Assembly: GCF_001262015.1 (NCBI RefSeq)
Contig: NZ_CP012074.1
Coordinates: 764,501-828,500 of the forward strand
Direction of reading: 5' to 3'
Length of the DNA: 64,000 nucleotides
DNA from: Prevotella fusca JCM 17724
Lineage (GTDB): Bacteria > Bacteroidota > Bacteroidia > Bacteroidales > Bacteroidaceae
In this document: positions 1 through 9,426 of the stretch, one piece after another
How positions within the stretch are numbered: the stretch's first letter is position 1
Layout: each line of letters starts with the position of its first letter
Position numbers and translations under genes: made by a program
Notes under the pieces: model-generated
The model's database searches: none
What the model saw: the letters and a program-made list of their open reading frames with translations, nothing else
What the model was told of the DNA's origin: nothing

Positions 1-1902
1 GTAAGTATCCGAAGGATGTTGAAGGAACGCAACGATTCTTATCAGGAGTACATCCAGTACTATGAATACAGCCAGCATCAGCTGCAAGCACTCGACGCAT
101 ACGCACAGAAAAGATATGAAGAGATACAGTCAAGCATCTTTGCGAATGGTGGAGACAACTATATAAAGATCCTGAAGGCAGCACCTTATCGCATCACTCA
201 CATAAGCAATACACTCGCTGAGAAATATACTCCGCAGAATGTTGTGATGTCACAATGGGATGTTAAATGGATTATCACGCTCTTCAGTATGATTCTGATC
301 TACGGATTGATAGCCATTCTAATCAATTATCTAAGTATCCGTTTCCTTGTAACAAAGGTGATGAAGGCGAACCGCTTTGAGCAGAAGAACCATGCCTTTC
401 TTGCCAAGCGTACCTGTATTATCATGCTTGCTTCAGTCGTCACTTTCAGCATCGTCCTCATAATAATACGCCTTTTCTCGCCTTCCAACTTCATACACAT
501 GGCTTGCAGCCTGCTTCTGGAGTACACATGGATGCTGGCAGTAATCTTTGCATCCCTGCTCCTGCGTGTTGAAGGCTCACAGACACATAATGCCTACCGC
601 ATCTACTATCCACTGATTGCCGTAGGATTTATTGTCATCACCTTCCGTATTGTGATGCTGCCCAGTTCCATCGTAACACTTCTCTTCCCTCCCCTGTTGC
701 TCCTCAATGCACTGTGGCAGGCAAGAATGATTTACAAATACCATAAACTTGTTCCACGTTACGACCTGAACTTTGCGTATTTCTCGCTGCTCGTGTTCAT
801 CTTCTCACTTGCATGTTCGTCGATTGGCTATACGATGTTAGCTGTGCAGGCTATCATCTGGTGGTCAATGCAGCTGGCTTGTATTCTGACGATTGCTTTC
901 TTCCACGATTATCTTAACCAATACAGGGAGAAGCATCCTGCAAAGAACCTGTCAGTCAATAAGACCTGGCTCATCCGGTTCATTGATATTGTCCTCATCC
1001 CGACAGCCTTGGTAATATCGTTTATTCTCGCAATCTACTGGGCAACGGATGTATTCAACCTTAGTGACCTGACATGGAAGCTGTTCCGCACTGACTTCAT
1101 CAACTCCGACAAGTTCAAGATGAGTGTCTATTCTATCGCTATAGTAATCACTCTGTGGTTTGTCTTCAACTATCTGAATCTGACAATCCGGGAGGCTATC
1201 AAGCTATATCTCAAGCGGAATGACCCTTCTACGGCCGATGCGCGTGCCACAATGTATATTAATGTTTTGCAGGTTGTTGTATGGGGTTCATGGCTGCTGA
1301 CCACGCTCAACATCTTCCAAATCAGCAGCACTTGGCTGGTTGTGGTAACGGGTGGTCTGTCAACGGGTATCGGTTTCGCTATGAAGGATATTCTTGAGAA
1401 TATCTATTATGGCATCTCGCTGATGGCCGGACGCATCAAGATTGGCGACTACATCATCTGTGACGGTGTGCGTGGCAAGGTCAGTTCCATCAACTACACC
1501 TCAACAATGCTCGAGGCACTTGACGGTTCGGTCATTGCTTTCCAGAACTCGCAGCTGTTTACCAAGAACTATAAGAATATGACAAAGAATCATGGTTATG
1601 AGCTGGATGTTCTTGAAGTGGGCGTTGCATACGGAAGCAATATAAAAGAGGTCAAGGAACTGCTTGTGAATGCCATTACCGAACTCGGCGTTACTTTCAG
1701 CAAGCAACCTGTCACCGTCAGACTCAAGAGCTTCGACGACAGCTGCATCACACTGAAGATTCTTGTTTGGGTAAATGTGTTTACGCAGGGAAGTGATATT
1801 GGTGTAATCATGGAATGTATTTATGAAACGCTGAATAAGAACGGTATTGAAATACCATTCCCGCAGCGTGAAATCACCATCAAGCACCAGCAGGAAAGCT
1901 AA
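1..1902 (+). CDS. MscS-family mechanosensitive channel, 5' partial
   Basis: The reading frame is open to the window edge, so the true start lies upstream; the first ATG seen is at 16. The visible protein (about 630 residues) has a soluble N-terminal stretch, then roughly ten hydrophobic segments, then a typical MscS module from about residue 425: a Gly/Ala-rich pore helix (VVVTGGLSTGIGFA), a beta domain (IGDYIICDGVRGKV) and an alpha/beta C-terminal domain. The many extra membrane segments fit the large MscS/MscK-like type, which releases solutes from the inner membrane on osmotic downshock. The family call is from motifs; gating behaviour cannot be told from sequence. Confidence 0.85.
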   Translation, partial: VSIRRMLKERNDSYQEYIQYYEYSQHQLQALDAYAQKRYEEIQSSIFANGGDNYIKILKAAPYRITHISNTLAEKYTPQNVVMSQWDVKWIITLFSMILIYGLIAILINYLSIRFLVTKVMKANRFEQKNHAFLAKRTCIIMLASVVTFSIVLIIIRLFSPSNFIHMACSLLLEYTWMLAVIFASLLLRVEGSQTHNAYRIYYPLIAVGFIVITFRIVMLPSSIVTLLFPPLLLLNALWQARMIYKYHKLVPRYDLNFAYFSLLVFIFSLACSSIGYTMLAVQAIIWWSMQLACILTIAFFHDYLNQYREKHPAKNLSVNKTWLIRFIDIVLIPTALVISFILAIYWATDVFNLSDLTWKLFRTDFINSDKFKMSVYSIAIVITLWFVFNYLNLTIREAIKLYLKRNDPSTADARATMYINVLQVVVWGSWLLTTLNIFQISSTWLVVVTGGLSTGIGFAMKDILENIYYGISLMAGRIKIGDYIICDGVRGKVSSINYTSTMLEALDGSVIAFQNSQLFTKNYKNMTKNHGYELDVLEVGVAYGSNIKEVKELLVNAITELGVTFSKQPVTVRLKSFDDSCITLKILVWVNVFTQGSDIGVIMECIYETLNKNGIEIPFPQREITIKHQQES

Positions 1903-1989
1903 AAGTTAAACCTGTCAATAAGCTACAGGAAGGCTTTTTCTCAAATTATATCATGATGAAAAAAAATGTTTGCTTGCAAAGAAAAAGTC

Positions 1990-2160
1990 TTTTTAAGCAA
2001 ACAGGTTGTGTCATTGCCTGATAATGAAGTAGACATGCGTCATCATGTAAGGTATATGAAGGTTCTTTCGAGGATATAAGAACGGCTTTTGAGCAACCGA
2101 TTAGCAGCAATGAAATATCTTTGCATAGCTCTTGGTGTACGATAAGACTTTTCCCATATA
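1990..2160 (+). repeat. Dispersed intergenic repeat, block C copy 1
   Basis: Part of the long non-coding stretch 1903-2804. This segment is clearly similar to 19915-20065: both share CTGATAATnnnnnnGACATnCGTCATC, then GGnTCTTTCGAnnATAT, then GAGCAACCGATT / AAACAACCGATT, then CAATGAAATATCTTTnCATA. In both places it lies just upstream of a 22-bp-period array. No convincing ORF is present. Function unknown. Confidence 0.5.
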
Positions 2161-2189
2161 GATTAGCCTTTAGTATCATACTCTATATT

Positions 2190-2495
2190 ATTATAATGAC
2201 AATGAGAAACCTCTCATGCCATTTGCTATAGAAGTGTTGTTGCCCGACACACGTGGTGTTGTAGGTAAACACCAATGGTGTTGAGGCTGAGCACCAATGG
2301 TGTTGAGGGTTAAATACCATGCAATATACTGCCGAGGAGGGAATGACTTGTTGTCATGAAAGAGCTGAGTCTCCAAAAGCAAACAACACTTATTTGACAA
2401 GGAAACTTACTTATCCAAAGCCAATACAATAACATCTATTTAAAAGAGATTCTGCATTGGAACATATGCTGTTTAAGTTCTATTGGATAGCAATA
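2190..2495 (-). repeat. Dispersed 22-bp-period repeat, family A copy 1
   Basis: Contains two to three units of 22 bp built round the near-palindrome ACACCAATGGTGT (for example 2269-2281 and 2290-2302). Its reverse complement aligns with 16400-16760 over about 300 bp: shared blocks include GTTCCAATGCAG, ATAAGTnTTGTTTGCT, TGACAACAAGT and CGGCAnnATATTGCA. The short ORF across it translates the repeat and is not a gene. Confidence 0.6.
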
Positions 2496-2539
2496 GTTCT
2501 TTTACTTCTGTAATCTTGCATTCGTACAGTTCGTGTCAT

Positions 2540-2640
2540 TCGTAGTTGTAGGATTTCGCAGCATCTTGAAGTGGTGAGTATTCAGATGAGCAGTTGGAAT
2601 TTAACTCTGTCACAGAAAATCATAGAAGAGAAACTGCATT
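2540..2640 (+). repeat. Dispersed intergenic repeat, block D copy 1
   Basis: TAGGATTTCGCAGCATCTTG and the following GTGAG resemble 20305-20360 (TAGGATTCCACAGCATTTGG, then GTGAG), and TCAGATGAGCAGTT recurs near 12297. Both main copies lie downstream of a 22-bp-period array. The remaining bases to 2804 show nothing I can interpret. Confidence 0.35.
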
Positions 2641-2804
2641 CTAAACAAGCATTCATTATTCTCATTATCCTGTAAAGTATTGATTGTGAAGACAGAATCT
2701 TGCAGCTCCCCCATTCCGTTCTTGTTTCGTAGCATGTACAAGGAAGAGAACGTCTAATAGGTGCTAAAAGGAGTTTTCACAGCCTCATGAATATTCCGGC
2801 AAAC

Positions 2805-4136
2805 CTATAGGAACGGTGAAAGCAGATGAGCAAACCATCCACGGAAACGCTGCCACGGTGTACGCCATTTCCTCCACTTCTCTTCAGTAAGTTTAAAGCT
2901 GTCTTTCTTCTGTGCATCAAACAGTTCGTTCAGTTCATGCGTGGTGCAGGCATCAATGATTACAGCATTCTCTTCCCGGTCCCACCGTAGACTTCTTGAA
3001 TTGAGATTAGCTGAACCGACGGTGCAGAACTGTCCGTCTACCATAATGATTTTCGTGTGATGGAAGCCCGGTTCATACATCCATATCGTACAGCCGTCCT
3101 TCATCAACTGGTGTGCATTATAGAAACCACAGTCGGGTGTCAGAGGAATATCACTCTTCACGCTGAGCAGGATTTCCACTTTCACACCCCTTTTTACAGC
3201 CTTTCTGAAAGCCTTTTTCAAGGTACGTGTCAGGGTAAAATAAGGATTGATGACCTTTATGCTATCCTTTGCATCGTTTATAGCATTGAGATAGAAATAC
3301 CGGATAATATCTTTCGTAGTATGCGGTTCACGATTGATGATACCCACCATCTTCTTTCCGGCACTCCTACAGGTGTCTGGCTTGAGTCCTTTGATATAAT
3401 CAGCATTGGATACACCACGATAGTACTTTGCCCCATGTATCTCTTGTCCTGAAGCCAGAAACCACATCCGAAGAAATATATTCTGTAATGTGTTGACTTC
3501 ATCTCCCTCGATTCTGCAGTGCATGTCGTGCCATGACCCCACTACTTCTGTACCATTAATATAGTAGTCTGCAACGTTCATCCCACCTGTATAAGCCACT
3601 TTTCCATCAATAACGACAATCTTGCGGTGGTCACGATTGAATATATCGTGCAGCCAGGGGAACTCCATAGGCTTGAACTCATGAATCTCTATTCCCTTTT
3701 CCCGGATTGCCTTCAGGTGTCGTTTCTTCATCGGACGGTTATTGCTTGCATTACCAAAACCGTCAAAGACAGCTCTCACCTCAACACCTTCCTTTGCCTT
3801 TGCAGCCAGATGACGTACAAGTTCCTCGTTGATTGAGTCGTTGCGGAAGTTGAAGTATTCCAGATGAATACTCGACTTAGCCTGGTCAATAGCCTTGAAA
3901 AGATCATCAAACTTTTCCTGTCCGCTCGCAAGTAAGATAACGGAATTGTTATGAGAGAAGTGCACACCTTTCCCACGAAGCTGATAAACAATCATTGAAT
4001 CAGCTCTTGTTTCTATTTCTTTTTGGCCTTGTGAAACAGAATCCCTTGTGTTGCTTTGCGCAGAAAGTTGAACAGGTAAGAATGTGCAACATAACGCCAT
4101 CACAACCGTGATGGCGTTTCTTTTTATATAATTCAT
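2805..4136 (-). CDS. Cardiolipin synthase-like phospholipase D protein
   Basis: Two complete PLD motifs are visible, HRKIVVID (His170) and HTKIIMVD (His360), each followed by a Gly-rich GGMN / GSANLNSR stretch. This is the HKD signature of cardiolipin synthases, which join phosphatidylglycerol units in the inner membrane. I start at the internal Met (4136) because it gives a clean signal peptide ending LSAQ; an in-frame ATG at 4166 would add ten charged residues. Unlike classical Cls it has one cleavable-looking N-terminal segment rather than two anchors, so it may act in the periplasm. TAGCTTTG at 4186-4193 (minus strand) is a likely -7 promoter element. Family call good; exact substrate inferred. 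Confidence 0.85.
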   Translation of the reverse strand: MNYIKRNAITVVMALCCTFLPVQLSAQSNTRDSVSQGQKEIETRADSMIVYQLRGKGVHFSHNNSVILLASGQEKFDDLFKAIDQAKSSIHLEYFNFRNDSINEELVRHLAAKAKEGVEVRAVFDGFGNASNNRPMKKRHLKAIREKGIEIHEFKPMEFPWLHDIFNRDHRKIVVIDGKVAYTGGMNVADYYINGTEVVGSWHDMHCRIEGDEVNTLQNIFLRMWFLASGQEIHGAKYYRGVSNADYIKGLKPDTCRSAGKKMVGIINREPHTTKDIIRYFYLNAINDAKDSIKVINPYFTLTRTLKKAFRKAVKRGVKVEILLSVKSDIPLTPDCGFYNAHQLMKDGCTIWMYEPGFHHTKIIMVDGQFCTVGSANLNSRSLRWDREENAVIIDACTTHELNELFDAQKKDSFKLTEEKWRKWRTPWQRFRGWFAHLLSPFL

Positions 4137-4185
4137 TTTGTCTCTCTCATTTTCCATCATGGGCAAACAGTAGTCTTGCAGATGT

Positions 4186-4193
4186 CAAAGCTA
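4186..4193 (-). promoter_or_regulatory. Bacteroidetes -7 promoter element for the PLD gene
   Basis: TAGCTTTG on the minus strand matches TAnnTTTG and lies 50-60 nt ahead of the preferred start. Confidence 0.45.
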
Positions 4194-4240
4194 TGTCAGC
4201 CCCGTATAAATATCATAAACAGAACGGCTGGATGCCATCC

Positions 4241-5212
4241 TTACAGCATACAACTGTAGTGGTCAACAATACCTAAGAAATGCCTTTCTTCATCACACAC
4301 CAATACTGTATGTATCTTGTTCCGGTGCATAACCTGCTGTATCTCGGTAATCTTCGTTGTAGGCAAGACCGTCTTTGGTTCTTTTGTCATAATATCGCTG
4401 ACCGTATGATCAAAGAACTCTGCCTGCCAACGCTCCATAGCCCGGCGAATATCACCATCAGTTATCAGCCCAATGACCTTTCCATTGTCAAGTGATACGC
4501 CTAATCCTAACTTGCCCTTGCTGACATGAATGATGGCTTCACCCAAGTGCATCTCTTTTGGAATGACAGGAAGGTCGTCTGAACGCATTACATCCTGTGC
4601 TGTTGTCAGCAGGCGTTTACCCAGTTCACCACCAGGATGGAACTGTGCGAAGTCCTGTGGTTTGAAGTTCCTGACACACATAAGGGCAACAGCCAGCGCG
4701 TCACCCATGACAAGTGCTGCGGTAGTTGAGCTTGTCGGTGCAAGGTTCAATGGACATGCTTCTTTCTCAACCCATACCTTCAAGTGGGCAGTGGAGTATT
4801 TTGCCAACAATGAGTCAGGGTTGGCACTCATTCCGATGATAGGAATATTCATGTGAAGCACCATTGGTATGAAGCGGAGCAATTCATCTGTCTGACCAGA
4901 ATTGGATAATGCAAGGACAACATCGTCCTTCGTCATTACACCAAGGTCACCATGATAGACATCCAGCGGATTGACAAAGAAAGCAGGTGTGCCCGTAGAT
5001 GACAGTGTTGCGGCAATCTTGGCTCCGATGTTTCCGCTCTTGCCAACACCTGTTACGACAATCTTGCCCGTACAATGGAACATAAGGCTTACAGCCTTGT
5101 CAAAGTTCTCATCTAACTGGTTAATCAGATTAAGCGTAGCGTCAGTTTCTTCTTTAATACACTGTATGGCGTAGGTTCTTACCTGTTTCAGTCTTTGTTC
5201 TTCTTCATTCAT
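4241..5212 (-). CDS. kdsD: D-arabinose-5-phosphate isomerase (KpsF/GutQ type)
   Basis: The protein (323 aa) has an N-terminal SIS sugar-isomerase domain (about 40-175, with GVGKSGNIGAKIAATLSSTGTPA and ALSNSGQTDEL) and two C-terminal CBS domains (about 205-323). This is the full-length KdsD architecture: it interconverts ribulose-5-phosphate and arabinose-5-phosphate, the first step of Kdo synthesis for lipopolysaccharide. Its ATG overlaps the stop of kdsA by ATGA (5209-5212), so the two genes are translationally coupled. The CBS pair probably senses a nucleotide or sugar nucleotide, which is inferred from the family. Confidence 0.93.
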   Translation of the reverse strand: MNEEEQRLKQVRTYAIQCIKEETDATLNLINQLDENFDKAVSLMFHCTGKIVVTGVGKSGNIGAKIAATLSSTGTPAFFVNPLDVYHGDLGVMTKDDVVLALSNSGQTDELLRFIPMVLHMNIPIIGMSANPDSLLAKYSTAHLKVWVEKEACPLNLAPTSSTTAALVMGDALAVALMCVRNFKPQDFAQFHPGGELGKRLLTTAQDVMRSDDLPVIPKEMHLGEAIIHVSKGKLGLGVSLDNGKVIGLITDGDIRRAMERWQAEFFDHTVSDIMTKEPKTVLPTTKITEIQQVMHRNKIHTVLVCDEERHFLGIVDHYSCML

Positions 5213-5967
5213 ACCAGTTTTCCTATTAATTCGTCTAACTTATCAAGTTCCAGCATATTGGCAGCATCCGACAGTCCTGCATCCGGGTCAGGGTGTACTT
5301 CAAAGAAATAGCCCGTTGCACCGAATGCCTTGGCAGCCAATGCCATCGAAGGAACAAACTTACGGTCACCAACCGTCTTGCCGTCTCCTGCGCTTGGACG
5401 CTGTACGCTGTGTGTACAATCCATTATTACATCAGGGACTATTTCCTTCATGTCTGGGATATTGCGGAAGTCAACAACAAGATTATTATAGCCAAAACTA
5501 TTTCCACGCTCAGTCAGCCAAACTTCCTTTGCTCCACTTTCCAGACATTTCTGTACAGGGTAACGCATATCCCTGCCACTCAGGAACTGTGCTTTCTTGA
5601 TATTAACAGTCCTGCCTGTCTTTGCAGCAGCAACCAACAAGTCGGTCTGCCGACAAAGAAAAGCCGGTATCTGGATGACATCAACAACCTTGCCGACAGC
5701 CTCTGCCTGACAGCTCTCGTGAATGTCTGTCAGCAGTCTCAGTCCATACTTTTCCTTGACAGCCTGCAACATAGAAAGGCCTTTTTCAAGTCCCGGACCA
5801 CGGAAAGAGTGTATGCTCGTACGGTTAGCTTTATCAAAACTTGCCTTGAAAATGATATCAATATCATATTTCCTATTCAGCCTTACCAATTCTTCCGCAA
5901 CGGTGCTGAGCAGTTCTGAGTTTTCTATAACACAGGGACCTGCAATGAAAGTAGGTTTATTCATCAT
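5209..5967 (-). CDS. kdsA: 3-deoxy-8-phosphooctulonate synthase (KDO-8-P synthase)
   Basis: From MMNKPTFIAGPCVIEN onward the sequence has the hallmarks of KdsA: IAGPCVIE, FKASFDKANRTS, GLRLLTDIHE, QIPAFLCRQTDLL and DCTHSVQRP. It condenses arabinose-5-phosphate with phosphoenolpyruvate. The open frame runs upstream to 6075, but TAACTTTG at 6030-6037 (minus) is a perfect -7 element inside that extension, and homologues begin close to IAGPCV, so I start at 5967 (252 aa). It is followed by kdsD with a 4-bp overlap, giving a two-gene Kdo operon. A kdsC-type phosphatase is not adjacent. Confidence 0.94.
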   Translation of the reverse strand: MMNKPTFIAGPCVIENSELLSTVAEELVRLNRKYDIDIIFKASFDKANRTSIHSFRGPGLEKGLSMLQAVKEKYGLRLLTDIHESCQAEAVGKVVDVIQIPAFLCRQTDLLVAAAKTGRTVNIKKAQFLSGRDMRYPVQKCLESGAKEVWLTERGNSFGYNNLVVDFRNIPDMKEIVPDVIMDCTHSVQRPSAGDGKTVGDRKFVPSMALAAKAFGATGYFFEVHPDPDAGLSDAANMLELDKLDELIGKLV

Positions 5968-6029
5968 AACTTGATCTATAGAGCTCCTGTTTTCATAATT
6001 TACATTGATGTTTTCTCTTAGGAGTAATG

Positions 6030-6037
6030 CAAAGTTA
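6030..6037 (-). promoter_or_regulatory. -7 promoter element of the kdsA-kdsD operon
   Basis: TAACTTTG on the minus strand is a perfect TAnnTTTG and sits 62 nt ahead of the chosen kdsA start. It argues against the longer open frame to 6075. Confidence 0.55.
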
Positions 6038-6107
6038 TATATTATAAGGTGAACGCACAAGGGATTAACTTTCATTTACATGTTTAAAGTAAAAGTTATA
6101 GATAAAA

Positions 6108-6139
6108 TTTGGTTGTTTGCTTTAAAACTCTTTACTTTG
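6108..6139 (+). promoter_or_regulatory. Promoter of the outer-membrane barrel gene
   Basis: TTTG at 6108-6111, a 20-nt spacer and TTACTTTG at 6132-6139 (one mismatch to TAnnTTTG). Predicted leader about 90 nt before the ATG at 6235. Confidence 0.5.
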
Positions 6140-6234
6140 CACCCAGATAAGAGCTGCTGTTACTGCTCAAACAGGCGGTAAGCGGTAAATGATAAAGAGA
6201 AATAATTTAGTATTAATATTTAAAGTTTTCTATT

Positions 6235-6771
6235 ATGAAAAAGATTTTAATGTCACTTGCTGTTGCATTCATTGCACTTGCTGCTAATGCACAGGTTTAT
6301 GTTGGTGGTAGCGTTGGTATTTCTAACTCTAAGATGGGTGATGCTGACGAAGTTACAACTTATCAGTTCCTCCCTGAAGTTGGTTTCAACCTTGACGAAA
6401 ACTGGGCAATCGGTACAGTAATTGGTTGGGGCAAGGGTAACCCTGTTGATATTGTAGCAGCAGAAAAAGTAAACAACTATTTCCAGATTGACCCATACGT
6501 TCGTTACACTTTCGTTCGTACTAAGTATGTAAACGCTTTCATTGATGGTGGTGTTGATTATAAGCGTTACAGAGGTGGCGATGATATATGGCAACTTGGT
6601 TTGAAGCCAGGTCTTGCAGTAAACCTTAGCCCGAAGGTTAGCTTTGTTACCCACTTCGGTTTCGCAGGTTGGGCTTCTGCAAAGGCAAAAGGTGCTGACA
6701 AGGACAATCACGCTTGGGGTGCAAGCCTTAATGGCAACAATATCACATTCGGTGTTTACTACAACTTCTAA
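6235..6771 (+). CDS. Small outer-membrane beta-barrel protein
   Basis: The protein (178 aa) has a clear signal peptide (MKKILMSLAVAFIALAANA, cleaved before Q) and alternating amphipathic strands with many Tyr, Phe and Gly residues. It ends in the aromatic GVYYNF typical of outer-membrane barrels. Size and layout suit an eight-stranded OmpX/OmpW-like barrel (outer membrane beta-barrel domain family of Bacteroidetes). The coding sequence uses a narrow set of codons (for example GGT, GTT, GCT), which suggests high expression, as does the strong hairpin terminator just downstream. Specific function is unknown. Confidence 0.75.
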   Translation: MKKILMSLAVAFIALAANAQVYVGGSVGISNSKMGDADEVTTYQFLPEVGFNLDENWAIGTVIGWGKGNPVDIVAAEKVNNYFQIDPYVRYTFVRTKYVNAFIDGGVDYKRYRGGDDIWQLGLKPGLAVNLSPKVSFVTHFGFAGWASAKAKGADKDNHAWGASLNGNNITFGVYYNF

Positions 6772-6805
6772 GAAAATTGTTCTGAACAGTATTTAATATT
6801 TATAT

Positions 6806-6845
6806 AGAGGGGTGCATTATTAAATAATGCCCCCCTCTTTTATGT
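6806..6845 (+). terminator. Rho-independent terminator
   Basis: GAGGGG and GCATTATT pair with AATAATGC and CCCCTC (6807-6837), with a short loop, followed by TTTTATGTTTT. It lies about 35 nt after the barrel gene. Confidence 0.8.
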
Positions 6846-7117
6846 TTTCGATAATCTTACCCCAAATTCTGAAGGTAACAAATATCGGTTGACAAACGGG
6901 TTATTTGTAATAAAGATGAAAGAGCAAAGATGCTGCCTTCACAGAGAACAGAAGATAAGTAACACAATATCATCAATTTAAAAGAGAGTATTTATGAGAA
7001 AGTATGCCTATTTAGGCTTTATCAGACAAAAACAGGTTAAAGCATGTTATTTCCGTCTATTGTAGCCCACCCGTTTGTCAGAATATTTCATCCATACTAA
7101 AACTGATTAACCATGAG

Positions 7118-7330
7118 TTGCAATCCAATTAAGCACAAATTGAAGTCCAATAGGTGCTCAATTGAAGTCCGAATAAGGCTTAATTGAAGCCCAACTAAGC
7201 ACCTTTTCTTGTGGTATTTTATAACAGGTTGGTCTTCTGATGGTTACAAACAAGGATATAACAACCTTTTTATCCCTGTTTTTAACAAGAACAACTGCAT
7301 CTTATGTAAATATTTTTCAGAGCATTGCCA
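7118..7330 (+). repeat. Four-unit 22-bp array, family B copy 1
   Basis: Units begin at 7118, 7140, 7162 and 7184, exactly 22 bp apart; each starts TTG and most end in CTTAA, CTCAA or similar. The last unit runs into the conserved block GCACCTTTTCTTG (7199-7211), then TTTATAACnnnTTG, GATGGTTACAAA (7239-7250) and GTAAATATTTTTCAG (7306-7320). It sits in the 900-bp gap before gdhA. The small ORF reported across 7240-7476 is judged non-coding. The upstream part, 6846-7117, shows nothing clear. Confidence 0.7.
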
Positions 7331-7589
7331 CAAAAAGTCAGCCCTTGTTTTTGCTACATGACGATGAAAGTCGTACCACCTCTGTAATCGTGCAATTCGC
7401 CAATACGAATCTTATCTGTTGTCATTGCTGTGTAGCTTTAACAAGAAATAAGATGCGTTGCAGACCAATATTTTAGGATAAATAAGATATAATGACAAAA
7501 CAGGATTCTATCACAGACTGCCAAATGTCTTATTCATACCATAACATGATATTTAACAGCAAAATAACACATATTTAATCAAAATTCGT

Positions 7590-7597
7590 TATCTTTG
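7590..7597 (+). promoter_or_regulatory. -7 promoter element of gdhA
   Basis: TATCTTTG, perfect TAnnTTTG, 76 nt before the ATG. No clear -33 TTTG at 19-21 nt. Confidence 0.5.
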
Positions 7598-7673
7598 CAA
7601 CATAATCGTTTATAATAATTCGTTTTAATACAAATCAGGATAAAACAAAAACGTCCAATAACACCAATAGATT

Positions 7674-9008
7674 ATGAAAGCAACAGAAGTCGTAGAGAGA
7701 TTAAAACAGCGTTTCCCGAATGAACCGGAGTATATTCAGGCAGTGTCACAGGTATTGACCACCATCGAGGATGAATACAACAGGCATCCTGGATTTGACC
7801 AGGTCAATCTCATTGAACGACTCTGTGTACCAGACAGAATCATCAAGTTCCGGGTAAACTGGATTGACGACAAGGGAAACGTACAAACCAATATGGGCTA
7901 TCGTATCCAACACAATAACGCCATCGGTCCATACAAGGGTGGACTTCGTTTCCATGCTTCTGTCAACGAGTCTATTCTCAAGTTCCTTGCCTTTGAGCAG
8001 ACCTTCAAGAACTCCCTGACTACTCTGCCCATGGGTGGTGCTAAAGGCGGCTCCGACTTCTCGCCCCGTGGCAAGTCAAATGCCGAAGTCATGCGTTTCT
8101 GTCAGGCATTCATGAGAGAACTATGGAACTATATTGGTCCCGACTGTGATGTACCTGCCGGCGACATCGGTGTGGGTGGACGTGAAGTAGGTTATATGTT
8201 CGGACAATACAAGAAGCTGACAAACCAGTTTGTAGGCATTCTTACGGGTAAAGGACAGGAATTCGGCGGCTCGCTCATCCGTCCTGAAGCGACAGGATAT
8301 GGCAATGTCTATTTCCTGCTGAATATGCTCAAGACACGTAATATCGACCTCAAAGGCAAGACGGTTCTCGTGTCTGGTTCTGGCAATGTAGCCCAATACA
8401 CAATGCAGAAACTACTGCAACTTGGAGCAAAGCCTGTCACCTGCTCCGACTCTGATGGCTACATCTACGACCCGGATGGTATAGATGAGGAGAAACTCGC
8501 CTATATCATGGAACTGAAGAACATTGAACGTGGACGCATACGTGAATATGCTGAGAAATACAATGCCAAGTATGTGCCCGGAGCAAAGCCTTGGTCTGAG
8601 AAGGCTGACATTGCAACTCCATGTGCCACACAGAACGAAATCAACGGAGAAGCTGCAGCTGAACTTGTAAAGAACGGTGTCATTGCCGTTACGGAAGGTG
8701 CCAATATGCCATCGACCCCTGAGGCTGTAAAGATATTCCAAGAGGCAAAGGTGCTCTATTGTCCGGGTAAAGCCAGCAATGCCGGTGGCGTAGCGGTATC
8801 AGGACTTGAGATGAGTCAGAACTCCGGAAGACTGAAATGGAGCCGTGAAGAAGTGGATAAGAAACTCCTGCAGATTATGGATGACATCCATGCTAACTGT
8901 GTAAAATACGGCACTGAAGCTGATGGATACATCAATTATGTGAAAGGTGCCAATGTTGCAGGCTTCATCAAGGTTGCCAAGGCTATGACGGCACAAGGAG
9001 TTATTTAG
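7674..9008 (+). CDS. gdhA: NADP-type glutamate dehydrogenase
   Basis: At 444 aa this is the standard hexameric GdhA length. The N-terminal substrate domain has GPYKGGLRFH and the catalytic region LPMGGAKGGSDF (Lys124), followed by PAGDIGVGGREVGYM. The C-terminal dinucleotide domain has the GSGNVA fingerprint and AxPCATQNEI. The enzyme makes glutamate from 2-oxoglutarate and ammonia in the cytoplasm and is the main ammonia-assimilation route in Bacteroidales. Coenzyme preference (NADPH) is inferred from overall similarity to the E. coli GdhA type. It is monocistronic: own promoter at 7590 and a large hairpin downstream. Confidence 0.95.
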   Translation: MKATEVVERLKQRFPNEPEYIQAVSQVLTTIEDEYNRHPGFDQVNLIERLCVPDRIIKFRVNWIDDKGNVQTNMGYRIQHNNAIGPYKGGLRFHASVNESILKFLAFEQTFKNSLTTLPMGGAKGGSDFSPRGKSNAEVMRFCQAFMRELWNYIGPDCDVPAGDIGVGGREVGYMFGQYKKLTNQFVGILTGKGQEFGGSLIRPEATGYGNVYFLLNMLKTRNIDLKGKTVLVSGSGNVAQYTMQKLLQLGAKPVTCSDSDGYIYDPDGIDEEKLAYIMELKNIERGRIREYAEKYNAKYVPGAKPWSEKADIATPCATQNEINGEAAAELVKNGVIAVTEGANMPSTPEAVKIFQEAKVLYCPGKASNAGGVAVSGLEMSQNSGRLKWSREEVDKKLLQIMDDIHANCVKYGTEADGYINYVKGANVAGFIKVAKAMTAQGVI

Positions 9009-9041
9009 ACTCCAAGCGGTCATAAGACATGATTTTAGAGT

Positions 9042-9112
9042 ATTACCAGTCGTTTGTAATGATGTTACAAAGGCTTTGTAATCGTATTACAAACGGTTGG
9101 TAATAATAAAAA
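9042..9112 (+). terminator. Large near-palindromic hairpin after gdhA
   Basis: The arms 9042-9072 and 9074-9104 form an almost perfect palindrome: ATTACCA, CGTTTGTAAT and TTACAAAG on the left pair with CTTTGTAA, ATTACAAACG and TGGTAAT on the right, with only two small mismatched patches. An A/T-rich tract follows. It may be the gdhA terminator, but it is unusually long for one. Confidence 0.5.
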
Positions 9113-9426
9113 AGAATAGGTAGTGATTTGTAATATTCTGCTTTTATAATCCGATAATGACCGACTTAGGATGAATAGTACTCACCTTATGGATCACAAG
9201 ATGTCAGAGTAAAAGAGTGGAACAGGGTATAAGGTTTTGTGCTTATAAGCAGAAAATCTTTTGTAGGATCAGATATTATGGGGATGGAAAACAAGCATTA
9301 AGGTTCTTATTTCTAAGCAGAAAGAACCCCAGATGCAAAGAACGGAAAACAATCGTAAAAGTGGGTATCTGCCATTATTATTGTTTATTTCAATGCACAA
9401 GACATAAATAATACAGCTTATTTTCG
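9113..9426. other. Intergenic stretch before the MATE gene
   Basis: No credible gene. A 64-codon ORF at 9217-9411 has no support. CCGATAATGACCGACTTAGG near 9151 faintly resembles dispersed block C (1990-2160). Confidence 0.3.

Noticed and set aside
7240..7476. 78-codon ORF before gdhA
   Set aside because: Low-complexity translation that starts in the conserved 3' block of a family B repeat; the same block elsewhere is not open.
9217..9411. 64-codon ORF between gdhA and the MATE gene
   Set aside because: No recognisable protein features and no promoter element placed for it; likely chance.
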